From the NCBI RefSeq assembly GCF_051842935.1, contig NZ_JBPXRR010000001.1:2046001-2110000 (forward strand): a stretch of DNA of 64,000 nt, written 5' to 3'. Below are positions 1 through 7,473 of the stretch, in pieces. Origin of the DNA: Pseudalkalibacillus sp051842935 (GTDB lineage: Bacteria; Bacillota; Bacilli; Bacillales; Fictibacillaceae). The position numbers were made by a program, and so were the translations under genes. Each line of letters begins with the position of its first letter. The stretch's first letter is position 1. Below the pieces are notes generated by a model. The model was not told where the DNA came from. It saw only the letters and a program-made list of their open reading frames with translations, and made no database searches.

Positions 1-623
1 TCTTCCCCTTCAATCTGCTCTTCGAATCCAGGGATGAATGAACCAGAACCGATTTCTAGAGAGTAGTTCTCAGCAGTTCCGCCTTCGAATGCTTCTCCAT
101 CAACATATCCAGCAAAGTCGATGACAACCGTGTCACCACTTTCTACTTTACCTTCTTCTTTAACTGAAAGTTCAGCGTGTTTCTTTTGCATTTCAGTCAA
201 TTCGTTTTGAACATCTTCGTCAGTCACTTCAGTGTCTTGCTTTTCTACTTCAAGACCTTTGTAGTCTCCAAGCTTGACTTCCGGTTTTACCGTTACAGTC
301 GCTTTGAAGATCAAGTTCTTGCCTTTTTCCATTTGCTCGATGTCAACGTCTGGTTGATCAACAGGCTCGATTCCTGTTTCTTCAATTGCTTGACTATAAG
401 CGCTTGGAAGTAGGATATCCAATGCATCTTGGTAAAGAGCTTCTACACCGAAACGCTTTTCGAACATAGAACGAGGTACCTTACCTTTACGGAATCCAGG
501 TACGTTCACTTTCTTAACGACCTTTTTGAATGCTTGGTCTAAAGCTTCGTTGACACGTTCTGCATCAACATCAATGGTTAATACACCTTGGTTGCCTTCT
601 TGTTTTTCCCATTTTGCACTCAT
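1..623 (-). CDS. tig: Trigger factor, N-terminal two thirds (cut by window edge)
   Basis: Ribosome-bound chaperone and peptidyl-prolyl isomerase that meets nascent chains at the exit tunnel. The visible 207 codons begin MSAKWEKQEGNQG at 623. The ribosome-binding signature GFRKGKVP of the N-terminal domain is at about residues 43-50, and the start of the FKBP-type domain follows (residues 'GDTVVIDFAGYVDGE'). The 3' end lies outside the window. A good ribosome-binding site (GGAGGG) precedes the ATG. The protein is rich in Asp and Glu. As in B. subtilis, a TPR protein gene lies immediately upstream on the same strand. Identity is certain from sequence; only the C-terminal domain is unseen. Confidence 0.97.
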   Translation of the reverse strand, partial: MSAKWEKQEGNQGVLTIDVDAERVNEALDQAFKKVVKKVNVPGFRKGKVPRSMFEKRFGVEALYQDALDILLPSAYSQAIEETGIEPVDQPDVDIEQMEKGKNLIFKATVTVKPEVKLGDYKGLEVEKQDTEVTDEDVQNELTEMQKKHAELSVKEEGKVESGDTVVIDFAGYVDGEAFEGGTAENYSLEIGSGSFIPGFEEQIEGE

Positions 624-717
624 GACTAAATTTCCCTCCAACATTTATCTTCTTAAAACTTCATTAACGTTCAAATGAGTTTACAACCACTACATTATAA
701 CACATGAACACTGGTTT

Positions 718-1788
718 TCAACTATTCGGCTGATCATCGGGTAATCCGATGTCTTTCATCGAAATACGCTCTATTTCAAGGATTTTTTCAACCACTTGTT
801 CAACAGATGCTTCTTTCAAAGAAAAGGCTACCTGTAGCTCATCACTATCAAACTCGATGCCATTCATTCGATGTGCAACTTCCAACACACCAACTGCCCA
901 TAGTTGTTCGTTCAAAGGCTCGGGTTGGAATGGGTAGATCATAAATAAGTAATGGTCCCAAATTTGTACAGCCATCTCCATTAACGTAGGATTGTTCTGT
1001 TCTAATTCGTGAACGATGATCTTTTTGACTAGACGGTAAAATTGTCCGTCCGGTATGTCATGAAGTTCACTCGGTTTAACATCCATTGTTTTTCCGAATT
1101 TATGTATGTGGACCGTTTCATTTGCTTCGCCATCCTTCAACATCTGTAAGACGATCGTTTTCAATGAAGGATTTGCATCAGGATATGTAAGGTATTTCTT
1201 CAATTCTGTTCGTATGGTCGGGTGGTTTGGATCCTCAATGGACTGGACGGCTTGCCATTGTTGTTTGGAATCCTCGGACTTCAGCTGCTCTGCCAGTCGC
1301 TCCAACTCGTTTTGGGAAATGGACTTCGGCATGCTCTCATATGTCTCATCGTTATTGGAATCCTCTTCAGCCATTTTTCTACTGAAATAGAGTAATTGGT
1401 AGAAGTTTTCAGCCATTTGAGGTGGCAAGCTATTCTCCTGTATGACTGCTTCCAATATGTCGACCACTTCTTCATAATCTGCAAGTTGGATCAGAATCGA
1501 TATGTATATTTGTAGAACATCGTAATATTCCCCGATATCCTTTTTCAATATCTCATCACACTTGATCTTGGCCTCTTGCAAATGACCTAATTCGACCAAA
1601 CTTAAGACAACACCTATGTTTCCTTGCGGATGATCAGGTTCCATCTCAATCAATTGCTGGAAGTAATCCAGCGATTCTTTGAACTTTTTTTGTTTAAGGG
1701 CTGACATTCCTTTATTCACAAGCTTAGCAGTAAGGTTTGGGAAGTAAACGATTTTGCTGTCACGCGGCCCTTTACGGTGTTTTTCCAA
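718..1788 (-). CDS. TPR-repeat protein (YsoA-like)
   Basis: A 356-residue soluble protein with tetratricopeptide repeats in its first 150 residues, for example 'ALKQKKFKESLDYFQQLIE' followed by 'GNIGVVLSLVELGHLQEAK'. The C-terminal half has no motif I recognise. It sits upstream of tig in the position of B. subtilis ysoA, which has similar length and TPR content. The start is a TTG at 1788 with GGGGAG six bases upstream; an earlier in-frame TTG at 1809 lacks a ribosome-binding site. TPR proteins act as protein-protein scaffolds; the partner is unknown. No membrane segment or signal peptide is visible. Confidence 0.85.
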   Translation of the reverse strand: MEKHRKGPRDSKIVYFPNLTAKLVNKGMSALKQKKFKESLDYFQQLIEMEPDHPQGNIGVVLSLVELGHLQEAKIKCDEILKKDIGEYYDVLQIYISILIQLADYEEVVDILEAVIQENSLPPQMAENFYQLLYFSRKMAEEDSNNDETYESMPKSISQNELERLAEQLKSEDSKQQWQAVQSIEDPNHPTIRTELKKYLTYPDANPSLKTIVLQMLKDGEANETVHIHKFGKTMDVKPSELHDIPDGQFYRLVKKIIVHELEQNNPTLMEMAVQIWDHYLFMIYPFQPEPLNEQLWAVGVLEVAHRMNGIEFDSDELQVAFSLKEASVEQVVEKILEIERISMKDIGLPDDQPNS

Positions 1789-1905
1789 TTCAATCTCCCC
1801 GCTTTTCAATCGCTTAAAGCAAGTTTAGCAGTTTAATCTTGTAAAAACAAATGTAACCTTTCCCCTAGTATTACCATGTGTCTTTACATATAAAATGTCG
1901 TACAA

Positions 1906-1945
1906 AAAAACGCTTCCCTTCTTTTCTATGAAGAAGAAAGCGTCA
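1906..1945 (-). terminator. Rho-independent terminator of the tRNA pair
   Basis: The arms ACGCTT and AAGCGT enclose further pairing (TTCTTC with GAAGAA). On the minus strand the stem is followed by a run of seven T. It lies just downstream of the tRNA-Arg gene. Confidence 0.75.
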
Positions 1946-1957
1946 ATATGTATGAGA

Positions 1958-2034
1958 TGGCGTCCCAGGAGCGATTCGAACGCCCGACCGACAGCTTAGA
2001 AGGCTGTTGCTCTATCCTGCTGAGCTACTGGGAC
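1958..2034 (-). tRNA. tRNA-Arg (anticodon TCT)
   Basis: Read on the minus strand this 77-nt gene folds as a complete cloverleaf: acceptor stem GTCCCAG / CTGGGAC, anticodon loop CTTCTAA, T arm with GTTCGAATC, and an encoded CCA end. It decodes AGA. It is the second gene of a Gly-Arg pair transcribed right to left into a terminator. A copy of its 5' end recurs about 128 bp upstream. Confidence 0.97.
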
Positions 2035-2182
2035 TTAATAAAAGATATAAAACTAAATTCAAATCCTGTCCCTTCCTCTACAAGTATCTCATTTGTAGTC
2101 TATCCGTCGGGACAACTCGTTGTGAATACTCGATGCTTCGCTCGTTGCTGAGCTACTGGGACTTAATAATAAGATATAAAAC
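2018..2182 (-). repeat. Partial duplication of the tRNA-Arg 5' end
   Basis: The 23 bases covering the first part of the tRNA-Arg gene plus 5' flank (2018-2040, containing GAGCTACTGGGAC) recur exactly at 2146-2168. Both copies are followed by AT-rich sequence ending in AGATATAAAAC. The copies are direct repeats 128 bp apart. The second copy lacks the rest of the tRNA, so it is a fragment and not a gene. It may be the scar of a tRNA-targeting insertion or an unequal recombination. Confidence 0.75.
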
Positions 2183-2221
2183 TTGTTTCAAATAAAAAAG
2201 GACTTGATCTAGTTGTATAAA

Positions 2222-2295
2222 TGGAGCGGGTGATGGGAATCGAACCCACGACCAGAGCTTGGAAGGCTCTTGTTTTACCACTAAACTACACCCGC
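2222..2295 (-). tRNA. tRNA-Gly (anticodon TCC)
   Basis: Minus-strand 74-nt cloverleaf: acceptor GCGGGTG / CACCCGC, D arm TAGTTTAGTGG, anticodon loop CTTCCAA, T loop GTTCGATTC, discriminator T and encoded CCA. It decodes GGA. It is co-oriented with and upstream of the tRNA-Arg gene. Confidence 0.97.
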
Positions 2296-2380
2296 GCATC
2301 AATCAGCGACAATAATTAATATATCGCATATCAACCAAAATGTCAAAGACTTTTTTAGGGTCGTGGGGGGCCCAATCCAT

Positions 2381-2896
2381 TTATAAATGATACTCTTTTG
2401 AGAGTTCGGTCAACTCATTTCCATTGAATTCAAAGAAACGAACTTTGATATGACTTCGATCTTTGCATTCACAAATCGCATACGTCTTTTCCCTTCGACC
2501 ACGAGGTAAACGGATGCTGCCGGGATTGACGAAGACGGTGCCATTCTTCTCAAATGATTCTGCCACATGGGAATGACCGAAGAAAGCAAGGTCTGCGTCA
2601 TATTCCTCTGCCTTATAAGCCAGATTCATATACGACATTTTGACATTGTACAGATGACCATGTGTGACAAAGAGTCGGAATCCCTGTTCCTCCACGAGTA
2701 TCTCGTTTGGAAAATCATCATGACCAAGATCCATGTTGCCCTGTACATTATGGAAATGACGAAGATGTTCATGGTCTGATTCCAACTCTGAATCACCACA
2801 ATGAATCATCACATCTACCTGATTTTTGTGTAACTCCTGGATTTCCTTAAGTTCTTTTGATAGTCCATGACTGTCACTTACGACTAAGACATTCAT
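2381..2896 (-). CDS. YsnB/YfcE-type metallophosphoesterase
   Basis: A 171-aa calcineurin-like phosphodiesterase. The metal-binding motifs are in order: VVSDSHG (residues 4-10), MIHCGDSE (about 35-42), VQGNMD (about 54-59), FVTHGH (about 78-83) and FGHSHV (about 111-116). The family (B. subtilis YsnB, E. coli YfcE) hydrolyses small phosphodiesters in vitro; its physiological substrate is not established. The start at 2896 has AAGGAGGACCTT-like spacing (GGAGGA), whereas an upstream frame extension into the repeat at 2922-3117 is spurious. It follows rdgB in the conserved rph-rdgB-ysnB order, but with a dispersed repeat inserted between. Confidence 0.93.
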   Translation of the reverse strand: MNVLVVSDSHGLSKELKEIQELHKNQVDVMIHCGDSELESDHEHLRHFHNVQGNMDLGHDDFPNEILVEEQGFRLFVTHGHLYNVKMSYMNLAYKAEEYDADLAFFGHSHVAESFEKNGTVFVNPGSIRLPRGRREKTYAICECKDRSHIKVRFFEFNGNELTELSKEYHL

Positions 2897-2921
2897 TTTA
2901 AGGTCCTCCTTTTTAAAAAAC

Positions 2922-3117
2922 GTTGTTTTTGCAGTCTTTGTTACCTTGAAAGTCGTTGATTTCCGATCCAGGATGCTCGCTTTCCGCGGGGCGTGCGGTG
3001 AGCCCACTCGTCGCTTTACGACATTGATTGGTCTCACCTGTCCCGCTGATCCCGCAGGAGTCTCGCACCTTGCTCTCCAATCAACTTGCACTAGGTGATT
3101 ATTAAAAGCAACAATCT
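2922..3117. repeat. Dispersed intergenic repeat, copy 1
   Basis: About 195 bp between rdgB and the ysnB-like gene. It has three blocks shared with 52553-52818: GAAAGTCGTTGATTTCCG, then GCTCGCTTTCCGCGGGGCGT and CGGTGAGCCCACTC, then AGTCTCGCACCTTGCTCTCC with AATCAACTTGCAC. It contains no coding capacity. The 5' and 3' blocks can pair in part (TGCGGTGAG with CTCGCACC), giving a large imperfect hairpin. Its GC content is higher than its surroundings. I interpret it as a non-autonomous (MITE- or BIME-like) element. Confidence 0.8.
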
Positions 3118-3170
3118 TTTAGAAGAGAGCCTTAATAAAAATACCAACGTTAAATTATAATCAATATAAA

Positions 3171-3764
3171 TTAGAAGATATCATCCCACTGATTACGTAG
3201 CTTTTTCAAAGCATTGGATCGGTGACTGATTTTGTTCTTTTCTCCAGGTTCGAGCTGAGCCATCGTCTTATTTAAAGAAGGGACATAAAAGATCGGATCA
3301 TATCCGAAACCATGCTCCCCTATTTTCTCTTCAGTAATGACACCTTCACAAGTGCCTTTCACGATACTTGTCTCTTTCCCTGGTTGGGCGATCGCTAAAA
3401 CTGAAACAAAGCGCGCTGTACGTTCAGACTCATGAACTGACTTCAATTCATAAAGCACTTTATCCATATTTGCTTGATCGTCTTTCTCTTCTCCCGCATA
3501 TCGCGCGGAGTATACTCCTGGTCTTCCATCTAAAGCATCAATGACCAGACCAGAATCATCAGCGATCACAGGCTGATTGAAACGTTCAGCGATGGCTTCA
3601 GCTTTGATCGTCGCGTTTTCTTCAAACGTTGTACCGGTTTCTTCGATCTCATCGTGAAAATCAAGGTCACGTAATGAAACGACGGACACGTTGAACTCCT
3701 CGAACATCGAGCGAAACTCTTTTACTTTTCCTTCATTATGGGAAGCTATAATGATTTCCTTCAT
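3171..3764 (-). CDS. rdgB: dITP/XTP pyrophosphatase (RdgB/HAM1)
   Basis: House-cleaning nucleotide pyrophosphatase that converts (d)ITP and XTP to monophosphates and keeps deaminated purines out of DNA and RNA. The 197-aa protein opens with the phosphate-binding motif IASHNEGKVKEF (residues 6-17). It has the catalytic ADDSGLVIDAL, the GVYSARYAG loop, FGYDPIF and the C-terminal SHRSNAL motif. Its start overlaps the end of rph by four bases (ATGA), indicating translational coupling, as in B. subtilis. All expected motifs are present. Confidence 0.96.
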   Translation of the reverse strand: MKEIIIASHNEGKVKEFRSMFEEFNVSVVSLRDLDFHDEIEETGTTFEENATIKAEAIAERFNQPVIADDSGLVIDALDGRPGVYSARYAGEEKDDQANMDKVLYELKSVHESERTARFVSVLAIAQPGKETSIVKGTCEGVITEEKIGEHGFGYDPIFYVPSLNKTMAQLEPGEKNKISHRSNALKKLRNQWDDIF

Positions 3765-4510
3765 GATTGCGGATCACCAATCGAATGCTGAATGTCACCA
3801 AGTGCTTCTTTCTGGATATCAATTAGTTCTGTAATTCCTTTGTCTGCTAGTTCAAGTAATGTTTGAAGCTGCTTATAAGAGAAAGTCGCTTCTTCCCCCG
3901 TACCCTGTAATTCAACGAATTCCTTCGCTCCCGTCATGATGACGTTCATGTCCACAAGTGCCTTGGAATCCTCTTCATAACAAAGGTCCAGAATTTCGCC
4001 CAATTCAGATGCTACACCTACAGAAGTTGCGGCGATGAATTCTTTGATCGGCATTTTCTTGATTACACCTTGCTCAACGAGACCATTAAAAGCAATCGCC
4101 ATCGCAACAAATGCTCCTGTAATACTTGCTGTTCGTGTACCACCGTCTGCCTGGATGACGTCACAATCGATCCAACAAGTACGTTCTCCCACTGCATCCA
4201 AGTCAACCACTGATCGCAGTGCACGTCCAATCAATCGTTGGATTTCCATTGTCCGTCCTGAAACCTTGCCTTTACTGGATTCTCTGATGTTCCGCTGCTC
4301 TGTCGCTCTTGGTAGCATGGAGTATTCGGCTGCAATCCAGCCCTTTCCTTGATTTCTCATGAATGGCGGTACGCGTTCCTCGATACTCGCGTTACAAATC
4401 ACCTTCGTATCCCCTACTGAAATTAAGACCGATCCTTCTGGGTGTTTGACGTATTCGGTTTCTATATGTATGTTTCTCAATTGATCGTTTGATCGTCCAT
4501 CCGTACGCAT
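3761..4510 (-). CDS. rph: Ribonuclease PH
   Basis: Phosphorolytic 3'-to-5' exoribonuclease that trims tRNA 3' ends. The 249-aa protein has the family hallmarks: MRTDGRSNDQLR at the N-terminus, EYSMLPRAT (about 61-69), RTMEIQRLIGR, and the phosphate-binding DGGTRTASITG region (about 122-132). The length is normal. It heads the rph-rdgB operon and is separated from gerM by a terminator at 4597-4622. Confidence 0.97.
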   Translation of the reverse strand: MRTDGRSNDQLRNIHIETEYVKHPEGSVLISVGDTKVICNASIEERVPPFMRNQGKGWIAAEYSMLPRATEQRNIRESSKGKVSGRTMEIQRLIGRALRSVVDLDAVGERTCWIDCDVIQADGGTRTASITGAFVAMAIAFNGLVEQGVIKKMPIKEFIAATSVGVASELGEILDLCYEEDSKALVDMNVIMTGAKEFVELQGTGEEATFSYKQLQTLLELADKGITELIDIQKEALGDIQHSIGDPQS

Positions 4511-4596
4511 ATCGCTTCCTCCTCTATGTTTCGAACACTATCGGTTAGTATGACCAACTTCAACTAAAATTTTCGAGAACTTCATCCTTTACATAG

Positions 4597-4622
4597 GAAA
4601 AAGGCGGCTATAATAACCGCCT
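4597..4622 (-). terminator. Terminator between gerM and rph
   Basis: Perfect stem GGCGG...CCGCC (4603-4621). On the minus strand it is followed by TTTTTCC. It ends the racE-gerM unit. Confidence 0.85.
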
Positions 4623-4653
4623 CAGTTCTTACTTATGGTAACATATTTATATT

Positions 4654-5736
4654 TTAAAATTCTACTTTATTCACATTAACAGGTCTTGAGACAGGTTCTG
4701 TCAGTTTCTTGCCTTCCTCGTTCATTACTTCACTTTTTCCATCCACTTTCACTAAGACTTTATCGACACCTGCAATCTCAGTGAGTGACAAGACGAGAGA
4801 ATTCAAGACCGCATCCGAGATCGCTGTGTTACTCTGTTCACTCAAGATCGCTTCATTGAAATTCAACGTCACGACTCCATCCTCTTCGACTGGAGCACTG
4901 ACTAGTTCAACCGTGTTTCGGAAGTCTGTGAGTAGGCCGGATTGAAGCGCTGGCCCGTTCAACAACTCGTCAACGGTTGTTTTCACTAGATTGTCTTTTC
5001 CAGAAACGACTCTTGTGACAGGCACATAATAATACTCCTTACCATTCTGACCGATGAAATAGACCGTGACTGTCTGACTACCTGTGACATCGACAACGCC
5101 ATTTGTCTCAATGTTGATTCCGTCTGACCGACTGACGCTATCCCCGATCGGTGTTTGGTTGACCGGCATCACTTTTTGGTCGATACCATTGATACGAATT
5201 TTTACTGCTGATACATTATCAAATTGAGTAAGCGTGTACGTTAAGGATTGGAGGATCTTCTGCTCATCTTCTGGAGCATACTCTTTGAACTCCTCTGAAA
5301 AATCGACGACTGCAATGCCTTGATCAATGTTCACATCCAACACTTCAGTTCCCGCTGGTAAAACGGCTCTCATGCCATTCGGGATCATGTTCGATACTTT
5401 ACCATCTTTGACGAGATGCTCGACAACCTCTTTTGCCGGTTCTTGTGATAATGGCAAGTTCATCGTCTGAGGGACAACCAGCCCATTTTCATCAATTAAG
5501 TATACTTGCAATTGTTGAGCGTCTGTCGCTCCTGCTGGTGCATCTTTTCCATGAGCCATTGCATCCTTGTCTTCCCCATTCTCATCAAGTGACTCCCCAT
5601 CTTCAAGGTAATTCACTTCTTGAGGTGGATCGATTTCATTATTTGTTTTTTCCGTTAACAGTCCACATCCTGAAGTTCCGATTAATAGGCCTGTTAAAAG
5701 AGAGATGAATACGATTCTTCTCTGCTTTTTTCTCAT
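4654..5736 (-). CDS. gerM: Spore lipoprotein GerM
   Basis: Sporulation and germination lipoprotein that helps anchor the engulfment and feeding-tube complex in B. subtilis. The 360-aa protein has a lipoprotein signal peptide: basic MRKKQRR, a hydrophobic stretch, then lipobox IGTSGC. Two tandem GerMN domains follow; 'LYYVPVTRVV'-like and 'YLIDENGLVVPQ' strands open each repeat. The start at 5736 is chosen because GGGAGGG lies at proper distance; the GTG 15 bases upstream overlaps that site. It follows racE, as in B. subtilis, so the gene supports a spore-forming host. Confidence 0.93.
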   Translation of the reverse strand: MRKKQRRIVFISLLTGLLIGTSGCGLLTEKTNNEIDPPQEVNYLEDGESLDENGEDKDAMAHGKDAPAGATDAQQLQVYLIDENGLVVPQTMNLPLSQEPAKEVVEHLVKDGKVSNMIPNGMRAVLPAGTEVLDVNIDQGIAVVDFSEEFKEYAPEDEQKILQSLTYTLTQFDNVSAVKIRINGIDQKVMPVNQTPIGDSVSRSDGINIETNGVVDVTGSQTVTVYFIGQNGKEYYYVPVTRVVSGKDNLVKTTVDELLNGPALQSGLLTDFRNTVELVSAPVEEDGVVTLNFNEAILSEQSNTAISDAVLNSLVLSLTEIAGVDKVLVKVDGKSEVMNEEGKKLTEPVSRPVNVNKVEF

Positions 5737-5826
5737 TCCTTTCCCTCCCACAGTGGTTTGTACTACTATATATACGAGCTATTCGCCCGATTAGACCAAC
5801 TTGTATTATTTTAGAAAATGGAATGT

Positions 5827-5861
5827 AAAAAAAAAGAGCATCCCACAAAGGGAATGCTCTA
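5827..5861 (-). terminator. Terminator downstream of racE
   Basis: Stem AGAGCAT(C)CC...GGGAATGCTCT with loop ACAA, then a long T run on the minus strand (nine A on plus). It begins right at the racE stop codon. Confidence 0.85.
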
Positions 5862-6656
5862 CTACAATTCGATATGTTCAATGTACTTGACGCTTTGGTC
5901 AAACCACTCTCTCGAAAGTCTATTGAAAATCTCACTAGATCCAGTCGTAAAAAACCGGTGTTCAGGCATTTGATCATCTGTATTCAGCAAATCGTTATAA
6001 TACAAAATCGTACTTACCTCCCGAGCGGTTTCCGCACCAGATGATATGATCGTTACGTCGACACCCATGACGTCTTTAATCACTGGCATCAAGATCGGAT
6101 AATGTGTACAGCCTAATATGAGGGTATCGATCGGCAGTTTCATAAGCGGTGCAAGCCGTTCATAAACGACTCGTTTCGTATTTTCTTCATGAAGCATCCC
6201 GCTTTCGACTAATGGTACGAATTCAGGACACGCCAAACTATGGACGTTCACCTTACTATCTATGTTATGCAACGCTTGCACATAGGCTTTACTATGGATG
6301 GTTCCCTCTGTGCCAATGACCCCGATTTCCCGGTTCATCGTAACTTTGATAGCAGCTCGTGCGCCAGGATGGATGACACCGACCACGGGAATCTCTAAGG
6401 ATTGTTGGGCTTCTTCCAATACAGCTGCAGTCGCTGTATTGCAAGCAATGATCAACAGCTTGATATCCTTCTCCAATAAATAATCAATCATATTCCATGT
6501 AAAAGTCCGCACTTCTTCTAATGGACGCGGTCCGTATGGACAGCGGATCGTATCACCTAAATAATAGATTTTCTCTTTGGGCAGCTGCCGCATCACTTCT
6601 CGAGCGACCGTCATACCACCTACGCCAGAATCAATAATTCCAATCGGTCTTTTCAA
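5862..6656 (-). CDS. racE: Glutamate racemase
   Basis: Makes D-glutamate for peptidoglycan. The 264-aa protein carries both catalytic cysteines in canonical context: IIACNTATA (about residues 70-78) and LGCTHYP (about 182-188). The substrate-binding IGIIDSGVGGMT is at the N-terminus. The gene is followed by a terminator and then gerM, matching the B. subtilis racE-gerM order, so I use racE and not murI. Length and motifs are complete. Confidence 0.95.
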   Translation of the reverse strand: MKRPIGIIDSGVGGMTVAREVMRQLPKEKIYYLGDTIRCPYGPRPLEEVRTFTWNMIDYLLEKDIKLLIIACNTATAAVLEEAQQSLEIPVVGVIHPGARAAIKVTMNREIGVIGTEGTIHSKAYVQALHNIDSKVNVHSLACPEFVPLVESGMLHEENTKRVVYERLAPLMKLPIDTLILGCTHYPILMPVIKDVMGVDVTIISSGAETAREVSTILYYNDLLNTDDQMPEHRFFTTGSSEIFNRLSREWFDQSVKYIEHIEL

Positions 6657-6682
6657 GTAAACCCCTCAATTTCTATGTATGT

Positions 6683-7129
6683 CTAGTTCGGATGATACAT
6701 ATCCATCTTGTCATACAGCAGATGCAGACTTTGATGGAGGTTTTCGATCTCTTGATCCGAAAACTGTTCGGTCAACTCTTTTAAATAATTCTGTCTTCGC
6801 TTGATGACCTCTTCTATTATTTCGTACCCTTTATCGAGTTTCTGTATGCGGACGACGCGACGGTCTTTCGGGTCCCGAATCCTTTGTACGAGACCGTTCT
6901 TTTCCATACGGTCGATCAGATCCGTCGTTGTACTGTAGGCGAGGTACATTTTATTGGATAAATCACCGATTGTCATTTCATTTTGTTCAAACAACCATTG
7001 TAATGCAACGAATTGTGGTGGGGTAATTGAGAAATCGTTGAGGATTTCTCTCCCTTTTTGTTTAATATGTGCTGAAATCATTCTTAATGCTTTTTCCATT
7101 TCATTGATTTTTTCTTGTTTTAAATCCAA
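6683..7129 (-). CDS. MarR-family transcriptional regulator (YsmB-like)
   Basis: A 148-aa winged-helix regulator. The recognition helix region is 'MTIGDLSNKMYLAYSTTTD' and is followed by the characteristic wing DPKDRRVVRI. It lies directly upstream of racE, the position of B. subtilis ysmB. The start ATG at 7129 has GGAGG spacing (GGAGGTTACG). Its target is unknown. In B. subtilis the next gene upstream is gerE; here the pts cluster intervenes. Confidence 0.9.
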   Translation of the reverse strand: MDLKQEKINEMEKALRMISAHIKQKGREILNDFSITPPQFVALQWLFEQNEMTIGDLSNKMYLAYSTTTDLIDRMEKNGLVQRIRDPKDRRVVRIQKLDKGYEIIEEVIKRRQNYLKELTEQFSDQEIENLHQSLHLLYDKMDMYHPN

Positions 7130-7233
7130 AGACGTAACCTCCTGAACATACTGTTACATCTATTTTGATTGGTTTAGTCGTATTTTTCAACTTTTATTAT
7201 TTTGTCCTTGCAACTATCGTGGAGAATCAAAGG

Positions 7234-7389
7234 CTTTCAGTCCTTCATTTTAGTAATATCTCCATTTGAGGGATAGATTCAGCCGCTTTCTATCCTTCAT
7301 TTCAGGGAAACCTCTATTTGAGGGATAGAATCAGTCACTTTCTGTCCTCCATTTCAGGGAAACCTCCATTTGGGGGATAGATTCAAGGC
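7234..7389. repeat. Three tandem copies of a 52-bp imperfect palindromic unit
   Basis: Units begin at 7234, 7286 and 7338 with CTTTC(A/T)(G/A)TCC and contain TTCAGGGAAACCTC then ATTTGAGGGATAG. Within each unit CTATCC(T/C)TCA pairs imperfectly with TGAGGGATAG, so every copy can form a hairpin. The array fills the 330-bp gap between the MarR gene and the ptsI terminator. No coding potential is seen. Confidence 0.8.
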
Positions 7390-7432
7390 TTTACGATTCG
7401 CCTAATCTCCAAAATCACAATATGACGGTACA

Positions 7433-7467
7433 AAAAAACGCCTGACTCCTACTTTAGAGTCAGGCGG
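7433..7467 (-). terminator. Terminator of the ptsGHI operon
   Basis: Stem CGCCTGACTC...GAGTCAGGCG with loop CTACTTTA. The T run on the minus strand appears as seven A on plus. It lies immediately downstream of ptsI. Confidence 0.88.
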
Positions 7468-7473
7468 CTTTCT

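Noticed and set aside
2007..2195. Short plus-strand ORFs around the tRNA genes
   Set aside because: They are reverse reads of tRNA-Arg and its duplicate.
2897..3091. N-terminal extension of the YsnB-like protein into the repeat
   Set aside because: The extension reads through the dispersed repeat and lacks family similarity; a proper ribosome-binding site precedes 2896.
7234..7389. CRISPR array
   Set aside because: Units are contiguous 52-bp repeats without unique spacers, and no cas gene is nearby. No CRISPR array was found anywhere in the window.
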